DNA from: Tagaea sp965279565
GTDB taxonomy: Bacteria; Pseudomonadota; Alphaproteobacteria; CACIAM-22H2
Assembly (NCBI GenBank): GCA_965279565.1
Contig: OZ257249.1
Span: forward strand, 1,550,001 to 1,614,000
Direction of reading: 5' to 3'
DNA length: 64,000 bases
Part shown: positions 43,788 through 51,390 of the stretch, piece by piece
Numbering within the stretch: position 1 is the stretch's first letter
Layout of the letters: each line of letters opens with the position of its first letter
Made by a program: the position numbers and the translations under genes
The notes under the pieces: generated by a model
The model's database searches: none
What the model saw: only the letters and a program-made list of their open reading frames with translations
What the model was told of the DNA's origin: nothing

Positions 43788-44588
43788 CTATTTACTTGCC
43801 GGGTTATTTATATTGTTGGTGATCTTTTGTTTGATCGACAATAAATCGCGCCACGAATCCCTTTTTTGGGACGGCTGCCTCAACAAATACGCCGGATGAT
43901 ATGTGGGCAGCACCGGAATTTCGGCTGCCATGTCGGGGGTCCGGTAGGTCCGCCAGCGGCCGCGCAGCCGCATGATCCCCTCGGTCGTGTCGAGCAGCGC
44001 CTTGGCCGAGATTCCCCCCACCAGAACAAGGATTTGGGGGTTCACCAGCGCGATGTGCCGCTGCACGAAGGGCAGGCAGGCGGCAAGCTCCGCGGCACTC
44101 GGGGTGCGGTTGGCGGGCGGGCGCCAGGGGATCACGTTGGTGATGTAGACGCTGGTCCGGTCGAGGCCGATGGCCGCCAGCATCCGGTCGAGGAGCTGAC
44201 CCGACACGCCGACGAAGGGTTTGCCTTGCCGGTCCTCGTCGGCGCCGGGGGCTTCGCCGACGAGCATGATCTTGGCCGCCGGGTTGCCGTCGGCGAAGAC
44301 CAGATTGGTCGCGGTCGCCTTGAGGGCGCAGCCCTCGAACCTGGCGAGGGCGGCCTTCAGCTCGTCGAGACTGTTCGCGGCGGCGGCGGCCTCGCGGGCC
44401 GACACGACCGCCTGGGCGGCGGGCTGCGGGGCGGCGAGGGTCGGGGCCGGCGCTTCCGGAACGACCGCGCGCGGCGCTGGCCGGGCGGGGGCCGGCGGCG
44501 GGGCGGAAAACCGGTCGAGGGGGGTGTCGAGGAGAGCCTCGTCCGCCCCGGCCTCGATCAGCCAGCGCAGGGTGGCGAGGTCGCTCAT
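43788..44588 (-). CDS. Family 4-type uracil-DNA glycosylase
   Basis: A 266-residue base-excision repair enzyme. Motif A is VGEAPGADEDRQGKPFVG near residue 120 and motif B is LPTYHPAYLLRQP near residue 235. The N-terminal ~75 residues are a Pro/Ala-rich linker after a short helix. Of the four [4Fe-4S] cysteines of classical family 4 enzymes only two are apparent (EGCALKAT and LAACLPF). The first of the CxxC pair and the one in the (V/I)xCRPP segment (here VIPWRPP) are replaced, so the cluster may be absent. It is divergent from etf-QO with a 66-base gap. Confidence 0.88.
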   Translation of the reverse strand: MSDLATLRWLIEAGADEALLDTPLDRFSAPPPAPARPAPRAVVPEAPAPTLAAPQPAAQAVVSAREAAAAANSLDELKAALARFEGCALKATATNLVFADGNPAAKIMLVGEAPGADEDRQGKPFVGVSGQLLDRMLAAIGLDRTSVYITNVIPWRPPANRTPSAAELAACLPFVQRHIALVNPQILVLVGGISAKALLDTTEGIMRLRGRWRTYRTPDMAAEIPVLPTYHPAYLLRQPSQKRDSWRDLLSIKQKITNNINNPASK

Positions 44589-44654
44589 CGGCCGGGACCC
44601 TACCACGGGGCCCCGCGGATCGAGTATGAGGTTCGTGACCGACAGGGAGTCCGC

Positions 44655-46298
44655 ATGAGCACCCGCACCGACCGCGAACGGATGGAATACGACGTCGTCA
44701 TCGTCGGTGCCGGACCCGCCGGCCTCGGCACGGCGATCCGCATGAAGCAGCTCGCCGCCGCCGCCGGGCGCGAGGTGTCGGTCTGCGTGCTCGAGAAGGG
44801 TTCCGAGGTGGGTGCCCACATCCTGTCGGGTGCGGTGGTCGAACCGCGTGCGCTCGACGAGCTGATCCCCGACTGGAAGGAAAAGGGCGCGCCGCTCAAC
44901 ACGCCGGTCGCCGAAGACCGCTTCCTGTTCCTGACGAAGAAGCACGCCATCCGGCTGCCCACGCCGCCGCAGATGCACAACGAAGGCAACTACATCGTCA
45001 GCCTCGGCAATCTGTGCCGCTGGCTCGCCCAGCAGGCCGAGGCGCTGGGCGTGGAGATCTTCGCGGGCTTCGCCGCCGCCGAAGTGCTCTATGCCGACGA
45101 CGGGTCGGTCTGCGGTGTCGCGACCGGCGACATGGGCATCGGCAAGGACGGCACGCACACCGCGAACTTCACGCCGGGCGTGGAGATCCACGGCCGTGCC
45201 ACGATCTTCGCCGAGGGCGTGCGCGGCTCGCTGGCCAAGTCGCTGTTCGCGAAGTTCGGCCTGCGCGAGGGCGTTGCGCCGCAGACCTTCGGCCTCGGCA
45301 TCAAGGAACTGTGGGAGATCGACCCGGCGAAGCACCATCAGGGGCGCGTCGTGCACACGGTCGGCTGGCCGCTCGACTGGGAAACCTATGGCGGGTCGTT
45401 CCTCTATCACCTCGAGAACAACCAGGTCGCGGTCGGCTATGTCGTCGGCCTCGATTACAAGAACCCGTATTTGTCGCCGTTCGAGGAATTCCAGCGCTTC
45501 AAGACGCATCCCGCGATCTGCGGCACGTTCGAGGGCGGACGGCGCATCGCGTACGGGGCGCGCGCCATCAACGAAGGCGGGCTGCAGGCGATCCCGAAGC
45601 TCGTCTTCCCGGGCGGGGCCATCGTCGGCTGCTCGGCCGGTTTCGTGAATGTGCCCAAGATCAAGGGCAGCCACACGGCGATGAAGTCCGGCATGCTGTG
45701 CGCCGAGGCGGTGTTCGACTCGCTCGACGGTTGCCCCGGCCGCATCGACGCGCCCACCGCGTATCCCGAAAAGCTCAAGGCGTCGTGGGTGTGGGAAGAA
45801 CTGTCGGCCGTGCGCAATATCCGCCCGGCCTTCACGAAGGGCCTGTGGGTCGGCCTCGCGCACGCGGCGATCGACACGTACGTCTTTCGCGGCAAGGCGC
45901 CGTGGACCTTCGGCCACCATCCCGACAACGAATCGCTGCGCCCGGCCGCCGCGTCCATGCCCATCGCGTACCCGAAGCCCGACGGCAAGGTGTCGTTCGA
46001 CCGGCTTTCCTCGGTGTTCCTCTCCAGCACCAACCACGAGGAGAACCAGCCGGCCCACCTGACGCTGAAGGACGCGTCGGTTCCGGTCGCGCACAACCTC
46101 GCGGTCTACGATGCGCCCGAGCAGCGCTATTGCCCGGCCGGCGTGTACGAGATCGTCGACGCGGCCACCGCACCGCGCCTGCAGATCAACGCGCAGAACT
46201 GCGTGCACTGCAAGACATGCGACATCAAGGATCCGACCCAGAACATCGTCTGGGTCGTGCCCGAGGGCGGCGGCGGGCCCAACTACCCGAACATGTGA
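44655..46298 (+). CDS. Electron transfer flavoprotein-ubiquinone oxidoreductase
   Basis: A 547-residue membrane-associated flavoprotein that passes electrons from ETF to ubiquinone. The FAD dinucleotide motif is VVIVGAGPAGLGTA near residue 15, and the ubiquinone/membrane region and family block AHILSGAVVEPRAL follow. The C-terminal [4Fe-4S] ferredoxin-like motif has Cys in RYCPAG and CVHCKTCD. CAGGGAG precedes ATG 44655. It serves beta-oxidation, amino-acid and sarcosine-type catabolism. It is divergent from the uracil-DNA glycosylase gene; its stop abuts that of the convergent DUF2125 gene. Confidence 0.96.
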   Translation: MSTRTDRERMEYDVVIVGAGPAGLGTAIRMKQLAAAAGREVSVCVLEKGSEVGAHILSGAVVEPRALDELIPDWKEKGAPLNTPVAEDRFLFLTKKHAIRLPTPPQMHNEGNYIVSLGNLCRWLAQQAEALGVEIFAGFAAAEVLYADDGSVCGVATGDMGIGKDGTHTANFTPGVEIHGRATIFAEGVRGSLAKSLFAKFGLREGVAPQTFGLGIKELWEIDPAKHHQGRVVHTVGWPLDWETYGGSFLYHLENNQVAVGYVVGLDYKNPYLSPFEEFQRFKTHPAICGTFEGGRRIAYGARAINEGGLQAIPKLVFPGGAIVGCSAGFVNVPKIKGSHTAMKSGMLCAEAVFDSLDGCPGRIDAPTAYPEKLKASWVWEELSAVRNIRPAFTKGLWVGLAHAAIDTYVFRGKAPWTFGHHPDNESLRPAAASMPIAYPKPDGKVSFDRLSSVFLSSTNHEENQPAHLTLKDASVPVAHNLAVYDAPEQRYCPAGVYEIVDAATAPRLQINAQNCVHCKTCDIKDPTQNIVWVVPEGGGGPNYPNM

Positions 46299-47342
46299 TC
46301 AGTCGAGATCGAGCGGCGGGATCGCGAACAGGCGGAAGCGGTCGACGCTGAACGTGCCGTCCTGTGCGGTCATCGGGATCGTCGCGCGCGGCCGGTTGCC
46401 GGCCTGCGGGTCCTGTCGCGCCATCAGCGTGAGCGCGATCTTGAGGCCGGCCGCCACGGTCGGGCGGATCGCACCGGCACCGGCAAGCGCATCGAGCGTT
46501 TCGACGAAGCCGGCGATGCGCGCGGTCGCGGCCCCGATGGGGCGGTTCTCGGCGTCGAGGGCCAGCGTGCCGTCGCCGTCGAGCAGCAGCGGGCCCCACG
46601 AAATCGACAGCTTCGCGATGTCGAGCGTGCCGCCATCGTCGCGCCAGATCGCCAGCGCCTCGGCGAGCTTCGTGCCGGCGATGCGGCCCTTCACGCGCGC
46701 GTCGAGCTCGGCCGATGCGATGTCGCGTCCCAGCGCTGCGAGCGGGGCGACCGGGGCGGGCAGGCGCACGCCGGTCGCGTTGAATTTCAGGTCCAGTGTT
46801 TCGGTGCGGTGGTCGGGGTTGCCGGGCCGCAGCGGGACAAGCGTGGCGGCGAGGGCGCGCACCTGCAGCGGTTCGGCCAGATCGTCGATGCGCAGCTCCA
46901 GCGCCTCGAGATCGAGTTCGAGCCGCGTCACGCGGCCCGCCGTGTCGAAGGAAAGGGCACCGTCGGGCCGCGCGGCGCGCATCGCCAGCTTCGTGGCGAG
47001 ATCGCCGGCCCCGAAGCTTGCCGTGTGCAGGCCGGGCAGGCGGAACGCGACGTGCGAGAGATCGCGCGGATCGACCGACGCGACGAATCGCTCGCCCGAC
47101 CATTGCCAACCGGCGGCGCCGGCCCCTTTCAATGACGGTTTCTCGACCACCGCGCGCCAGCCGAAGGGCCAGCCCTTCACGTCGAACGATCCGTAGGCGA
47201 CCGACACGCCGGCTGCCTCTTGTGCGGCCGTCCATTCGACGAAGCGGGTGCCGATGTGGCGGGCCGCCATCGTCCACGCGACCGTCCATGCGGCCAGCGC
47301 AACGGTGGCTCCGGCGGCGGTCATGCGTATCCAGCGCTTCAT
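46299..47342 (-). CDS. DUF2125 protein, probably envelope-located
   Basis: A 347-residue protein of the alphaproteobacterial DUF2125 family. It has an N-terminal signal anchor (residues 5-27), then a beta-rich region with the typical SFDVKGWPFGWRAVVE block near residue 55, and repeated amphipathic strands. The architecture recalls AsmA-like lipid-handling proteins, but the function is unknown. It is divergent from the EamA exporter gene with about 40 bases between starts. Confidence 0.8.
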   Translation of the reverse strand: MKRWIRMTAAGATVALAAWTVAWTMAARHIGTRFVEWTAAQEAAGVSVAYGSFDVKGWPFGWRAVVEKPSLKGAGAAGWQWSGERFVASVDPRDLSHVAFRLPGLHTASFGAGDLATKLAMRAARPDGALSFDTAGRVTRLELDLEALELRIDDLAEPLQVRALAATLVPLRPGNPDHRTETLDLKFNATGVRLPAPVAPLAALGRDIASAELDARVKGRIAGTKLAEALAIWRDDGGTLDIAKLSISWGPLLLDGDGTLALDAENRPIGAATARIAGFVETLDALAGAGAIRPTVAAGLKIALTLMARQDPQAGNRPRATIPMTAQDGTFSVDRFRLFAIPPLDLD

Positions 47343-47384
47343 CGCTTTGGCTTATCGCGCGGGATCGCTAATGTCGATGCCGCA

Positions 47385-48263
47385 ATGGGAGAGACGCGCA
47401 GCATCGCCGCCTCGTGGACAGCCGCGGCACCGTTCGTGTTCGTCGTGCTGTGGTCGACCGGCTTCATCGGCTCGAAGCTCGGCATTCCCTATGCCGAACC
47501 GGTCACGTTCCTCGTCGTGCGCTTCGCCCTCGTCGTCGCGATCTTCGCCGCCGTCGTGCTGGTCACGCGCGCACCCTGGCCCGAACGCCGGCTGTGGAAG
47601 CACGTGGCGATCGTGGGCGTGGCACTCCACGGCGTCTATCTGGGCGGCGTGTTCGTGTCGATCGCGTGGGGGCTGCCGGCGGGCGTATCGGCGCTGATCG
47701 TCGGCGTGCAGCCGCTGCTGACCGCCACGGTCGTGGGCCCGCTGCTGGGCGAGCGGGTCAGCTTGCGCCAGTGGATCGGCCTCTGGATGGGCCTTGTCGG
47801 CGTGATCGCCGTGCTGTGGGAAAAGCTCGCCTTCGAGGGCATCCCGCTGGTCGCCGTCTGGCCGTCGGTCGCGGCCCTTGGCGGGATCGCGTTCGGCACG
47901 CTCTACCAGAAGCGGCACTGCCCGAACGCGGACCTGCGCACCGGGGCCGTGATCCAGTACGTCGCCGGCACGCTGTTCCTGCTGCCCTTCGCTTTGACTT
48001 TCGAGACGATGGCGATACGCTGGACGGCGGAGTTCGTGTTCGCGATCGGCTGGCTGGTCGTCGTGCTGTCGGTGGGGGCGGTCAGCCTGCTGATGGTGCT
48101 GGTGCGCCAGGGGGCGGCGGCGAAGGTCGCGAGCTTCTTCTATCTCGTCCCGCCCTGCACGGCGGTGGCTGCGTGGCTGCTGTTCGGCGAGACGCTGGGG
48201 CTGCTCGCCTTCGCCGGCATGGCGGTCGCGGCGGCGGGCGTGGCGCTGGTTCAAAGAGGTTAG
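47385..48263 (+). CDS. DMT superfamily exporter, EamA type
   Basis: A 292-residue membrane protein with ten helices formed by two EamA repeats (WSTGFIGSKLGIPYAEPVTF in the first, GTLYQKRHCP through the second). The family exports amino acids or small metabolites. ATG 47385 is the first in-frame start and gives a clean first helix. The ChaC gene begins 2 bases after its stop, so it heads a four-gene transcript with chaC and two unknown genes. Confidence 0.88.
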   Translation: MGETRSIAASWTAAAPFVFVVLWSTGFIGSKLGIPYAEPVTFLVVRFALVVAIFAAVVLVTRAPWPERRLWKHVAIVGVALHGVYLGGVFVSIAWGLPAGVSALIVGVQPLLTATVVGPLLGERVSLRQWIGLWMGLVGVIAVLWEKLAFEGIPLVAVWPSVAALGGIAFGTLYQKRHCPNADLRTGAVIQYVAGTLFLLPFALTFETMAIRWTAEFVFAIGWLVVVLSVGAVSLLMVLVRQGAAAKVASFFYLVPPCTAVAAWLLFGETLGLLAFAGMAVAAAGVALVQRG

Positions 48264-48265
48264 GC

Positions 48266-48880
48266 GTGACGGCGAAAACCAAGGCGAAGGTCAGGACCGG
48301 CAAGATCGCACCCTGCGAAGGCTGCCCGCCGCCGCCCGCTGCGGCGGAGTTCTGGGTCTTCGCCTACGGCTCGCTGATCTGGGACCCGGGCTTCCCCTAC
48401 GAGGAGGCGCGCCCTGCGCGCCTCATGGGCTTCCACCGCGCCTTCTGCATCAACTCCACGCGCTATCGCGGCACGCCGGAACGGCCGGGCCTCGTGCTCG
48501 GCCTCGACAAGGGCGGGTCGTGCCGGGGCATCGCCTACCGCGTCTCGCAGGCCGACGGCGACCGGACCATGGCGTATCTGTGGGACCGCGAGATGCTTAA
48601 CAGTTCTTACCATTGCATGGATCTGCCGGTGACGCTCGCCGACGGGCGCGAGGTGGTGGCGCGCACCTTCGTGGTCGACCGCGCGCGGCCCGGCTACACC
48701 GGCAAGCTGACGATCCCCGAGACGGCCGCGCGCATCCGCCATTCGGTGGGCCAGCGCGGGGCCAACCGCGTCTATCTGGAGAACACGGTCGAGCATCTCG
48801 ACAGGCTCGGCATCCGCGACCGCCGGCTGCACACGCTGCTGGCGGCGGTGAAGGGTGCCGCGGCGAAGGAGACGCCATGA
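48266..48880 (+). CDS. chaC: ChaC-type glutathione-specific gamma-glutamylcyclotransferase
   Basis: A 204-residue enzyme. The substrate-binding loop is FAYGSLIWDPGF (YGSL at residues 34-37), and the catalytic Glu is Glu109 in WDREML, as in bacterial ChaC. It would split glutathione to 5-oxoproline and Cys-Gly. The GTG at 48266 is the start, with AGAGG upstream; there is no good ATG before the YGSL motif. A CxxC (CEGC, residues 17-20) in the N-terminal extension is unusual. The next gene overlaps by ATGA. Confidence 0.9.
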   Translation: MTAKTKAKVRTGKIAPCEGCPPPPAAAEFWVFAYGSLIWDPGFPYEEARPARLMGFHRAFCINSTRYRGTPERPGLVLGLDKGGSCRGIAYRVSQADGDRTMAYLWDREMLNSSYHCMDLPVTLADGREVVARTFVVDRARPGYTGKLTIPETAARIRHSVGQRGANRVYLENTVEHLDRLGIRDRRLHTLLAAVKGAAAKETP

Positions 48881-49179
48881 AGTTCCTCGAGGACTACCGC
48901 TCGCTGCGCGAGGACGAGGTCAAGGGCTTCAGCCTCGACGACGCCGAGAAGGTCGACGCGCTCAACAAGGAAATCCACCTGCGCAACCGCCTGCTCGTGC
49001 ACAATGCGCGCGCGATCCTGCAGGAGATCGAGCCGACCTCGAAGCTGCTGCGCGAGATCGACGCGCCCGCCCCGCCGCTGGTCTATTCGCGCGTCGTGCA
49101 GATCTTGGGACAGAAGGGGGCGGCGGCGGGGGCGGCCCTCGCCAAGGCCACCTCGGGCGCGAAGAAGCCGGCGAAATGA
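48877..49179 (+). CDS. Small alpha-helical protein downstream of chaC, unknown
   Basis: A 100-residue protein, coupled to chaC by ATGA and to the next gene by another ATGA. It is charged and helical, with a likely coiled-coil segment over residues 20-55 (DDAEKVDALNKEIHLRNRLL) and a Lys/Ala-rich tail (SGAKKPAK). There is no membrane helix or cysteine. I do not recognise the family. Its double overlap implies fixed stoichiometry with its neighbours. Confidence 0.65.
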   Translation: MKFLEDYRSLREDEVKGFSLDDAEKVDALNKEIHLRNRLLVHNARAILQEIEPTSKLLREIDAPAPPLVYSRVVQILGQKGAAAGAALAKATSGAKKPAK

Positions 49180-49760
49180 CCGGTGCCGTGCTGATCGAGC
49201 CCGAGCGGCGCACGCGGGTCGTCGACCAGATCCGCCAGCTGCGCGGCGGCGTGGTCGCCGACGTGATCGCGCGCGGGTCGGACGAAACGCTCGCCGCGTT
49301 CGTCGCCTCGCTCGGCCGGTCGGGCCTGCTGGCCGAGGAAATCGACCTGCCGGTACATTCCTTCGCGCTCGATCCCGCCAGCCTGCCGCCGCCCAAGCGT
49401 AAATTCGGAAGGAGACAGAAGATGAGCACCGACCCTTGGGCGCCGACCGAGGATCTCAAGAAGATGCTCGCCTATCTCGACAAGTCGATCCGGCTCGTCA
49501 ACCGCGAGATCATCCACGCGCAGATCCCGGGCCTGACGCGCGAACGCTTCATCGAGTTCGCCGCATCCGTCGCCAAGCTGCGCGCGGACTATCTCAAGGC
49601 CGCGATGGACTGCTTCCTCGACGACAAGTCCGACGCCGAGCAGCTGCAGAACGTGCAGGAGAAACGCGCGCTGTTCGAGGAAGGCGTGAAGGCCTACGAA
49701 GCGCTGCACCGCGCGATCGAACGCGGCTATATCGACCCGCAGGAGAACGGGAAGAAGTGA
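49176..49760 (+). CDS. Two-part protein of unknown function with a strong internal start
   Basis: A 194-residue protein read from an ATGA overlap. Residues 1-80 are soluble and mixed (VVDQIRQLRGGVVADVIARG). Residues 83-194 form a helical domain (EDLKKMLAYLDKSIRLVNRE, then FIEFAASVAKLRADYLKAAM). A near-perfect ribosome site and ATG at 49407-49424 lie exactly in frame before the second part, so a ~112-residue short form is likely made as well, or two genes have fused. Neither part is recognised. Last gene of the EamA-chaC run. Confidence 0.65.
   Translation: MTGAVLIEPERRTRVVDQIRQLRGGVVADVIARGSDETLAAFVASLGRSGLLAEEIDLPVHSFALDPASLPPPKRKFGRRQKMSTDPWAPTEDLKKMLAYLDKSIRLVNREIIHAQIPGLTRERFIEFAASVAKLRADYLKAAMDCFLDDKSDAEQLQNVQEKRALFEEGVKAYEALHRAIERGYIDPQENGKK
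49407..49424 (+). promoter_or_regulatory. Strong in-frame internal ribosome binding site and ATG
   Basis: GGAAGGAG (49407-49414) is followed after 7 bases by ATG (49422), in frame with the surrounding gene. This is the best Shine-Dalgarno match in the operon. It would start a 112-residue protein beginning STDPWAPTEDL. Confidence 0.65.
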
Positions 49761-49790
49761 CGTTCGGGCGGCGCACGCCGCGCGGACGTC

Positions 49791-49813
49791 ATGGCCGGGC
49801 TTGACCCGGCCAT
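49791..49813. repeat. Palindromic repeat, third copy of the 37.6 kb family
   Basis: ATGGCCGGG and CCCGGCCAT pair perfectly over 9 bases around a CTTGA loop, followed by CCACGAC as in the other copies. It lies just after the last gene of the chaC run and may act as its transcription terminator or RNA-stabilising hairpin. Confidence 0.7.
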
Positions 49814-49826
49814 CCACGACTTTGCC

Positions 49827-50007
49827 GGTTGCAACAACCCGCCCCCTTCTGCAACCGTAACGCGCCCATCTCCCTGAAGTTGCAGCACTGTTACTGCAAC
49901 CGCCCTCCGCGCAACGCACGATTTCCGGGGCGAGGGGCCCCGACAAACAATAGGCGACGACAGGTTACCGTAACCTGTTTATCCCCTTGAGGTTGCACGA
50001 AGGTAAC
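49827..50007. other. Non-coding palindrome array with GTTGCA and GTTAC motifs
   Basis: No gene is present in 49761-50197. Within it, GTTGCAAC (49828-49835) is a perfect palindrome. CTGCAACCGTAAC is at 49849-49861. GTTGCAG and CTGCAAC (49879-49885 and 49894-49900) are inverted arms flanking GTTAC. CAGGTTACCGTAACCTG (49961-49977) is a near-perfect palindrome with 8-base arms. GGTTGCAC and GGTAAC follow at 49991 and 50002. The same two half-sites thus recur about five times in 180 bases. It looks like a multi-site protein-binding region, but no nearby promoter obviously needs it. The remainder, 50010-50190, turns AT-rich and holds only a weak AACTA/TAGTT inverted repeat. Confidence 0.5.
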
Positions 50008-50197
50008 TTCCCCGCGCACGCGTGCTACAGAACACCGATTGCGCAAAACCCCTGCCGCCGCGCGACCCGGCACGTTTTCTTTCAGCCCTATTCACTTGTC
50101 AAAGAGCACACGGCCGAACGCCAGCCGATGCGCGGACGATAATCCGGGTTAGGATATTATACAACTATAAATACTTATGTAGTTTTCAATCTATCCG

Positions 50198-50968
50198 TCA
50201 TCCGCGATCCCAGTCGAACTCCGCCATTCGGGGATCGTCCATGAATGCGTCTCGGCCGAGTTCGAGGCCGCCATTTGGAAATTCGCAGATTGCGCGGATG
50301 CCGCTTGAGGCGAACTGCATCCGCCATGTCTGCCGGTCGAGTGGCGCCGGATCTTCGAATGCCTTGCAAGCGAGGACGGCGATGTTGACGCCCGCATGCG
50401 CAGCTCGGACAGACTCGTAGCGGATGATCTCGCCGCCGACGTCGCGAAAGTTCTCCGCCAGCTTCTGGCACGGTTCGTAGTCGACGGGATCGATCCAGAG
50501 TGCGCGTTGCCGTACGAGCGGCGGCGCCGAGAGGTCGATCATGGCCGATGTCGCGACCGTCGCGGAAAATGCGCTGAGCTCGGCGGCGTTGACCGGCCAA
50601 GGCGTATCCGGCGATTCCGCATAGAAGAGAAGGCGGTGAAATGCCAGTTCGACGATGGCCGTCTGCGGCGCTTCTGCCGCGTAGTACACGCCCGGGGTCC
50701 TGCCGGCGCGCCGGAACCGCGAGCCCTTGGGATACTCGGAACCGTAGCGAAAGGGCGTGGAAAGGAGATAGTCGAGCCGCCGGCATTCGGGTGGAACCGG
50801 CGGCTTGCTTTCTTCGAGCAGGTCTTCGATCAGTTTCTGCTCGGCAAGCGTATCGACCAGCTTTGCCGTCGAAACGCGATGCTGGGCTTCGACGACGCGC
50901 CAGCACTTCCCCCGATATCGACGAAGCTCAGACGACAGCGCGGCGGGCGTCGAGATAGGCGATGACAT
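50198..50968 (-). CDS. RES-domain toxin of a RES-Xre toxin-antitoxin pair
   Basis: A 256-residue protein containing a RES domain (named for conserved Arg, Glu and Ser). The relevant parts are KCWRVVEAQHR, PGVYYAAEAPQTAIVELAFHR and later RYESVRAAH. Members degrade NAD+ and arrest growth until the antitoxin neutralises them. I take ATG 50968 (SSPISTPAALS), which overlaps the antitoxin gene by 41 bases; a longer in-frame start exists but would overlap it much more. The gene and its flanks are more AT-rich than the rest of the window, suggesting acquisition as a module. Confidence 0.85.
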   Translation of the reverse strand: MSSPISTPAALSSELRRYRGKCWRVVEAQHRVSTAKLVDTLAEQKLIEDLLEESKPPVPPECRRLDYLLSTPFRYGSEYPKGSRFRRAGRTPGVYYAAEAPQTAIVELAFHRLLFYAESPDTPWPVNAAELSAFSATVATSAMIDLSAPPLVRQRALWIDPVDYEPCQKLAENFRDVGGEIIRYESVRAAHAGVNIAVLACKAFEDPAPLDRQTWRMQFASSGIRAICEFPNGGLELGRDAFMDDPRMAEFDWDRG

Positions 50969-51311
50969 CGACCAGCCCCGCGATGGATTGGATTCTTTCG
51001 ACCGGCCGCGCGCCAATGGCCGAATTCTCGTTGGCGAGCCATGCGCGGGCGACGGAGGCATCCCCGCCGACGATGGCGTCCAGCGAACGGAACATGCGCA
51101 GGAAGAGAACGCCGAGTTCGAAAGCTTTCGTCGTCGGCTCCAGAACGAGTTCGCCGTGCTTCATGCGCGAAACGGACGCGTCGCTGATTCCGAGCACAAT
51201 GGCCAATATTTTCGCCGTCATGCCGAGATGTTCCGAGGCCCGGACAACTGCCTTTGTCAGGACAGGTCCGGATTCCGGACGCGCGACAGTCGATGGCAAA
51301 GCACCGTACAT
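50928..51311 (-). CDS. Xre/MbcA/ParS-type antitoxin
   Basis: A 127-residue antitoxin. The N-terminal part is an Xre-like helix-turn-helix (AIVLGISDASVSRMKHG). The C-terminal DUF2384-type toxin-binding domain contains LFLRMFRSLDAIVGGDA, ARAWLANENSAIGARP and GLVDVIAYLDARR, all characteristic. It precedes and overlaps the toxin gene, the normal order. The upstream AT-rich segment (51312-51375) includes CTTAAG and CTTAA elements around 51332-51356 that could be the autoregulatory operator. Confidence 0.9.
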   Translation of the reverse strand: MYGALPSTVARPESGPVLTKAVVRASEHLGMTAKILAIVLGISDASVSRMKHGELVLEPTTKAFELGVLFLRMFRSLDAIVGGDASVARAWLANENSAIGARPVERIQSIAGLVDVIAYLDARRAVV

Positions 51312-51390
51312 GGCAAAATCCCTGATTCTTTCTTAAGCAATATTACATCAACTTAATTTCAAAGGAAATATAAAATGACTAAACCAGACC

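Noticed and set aside
49827..50007. CRISPR array
   Set aside because: The repeated units are only 5-8 bases, vary in orientation and lack regular spacers. No cas gene is present in the window.
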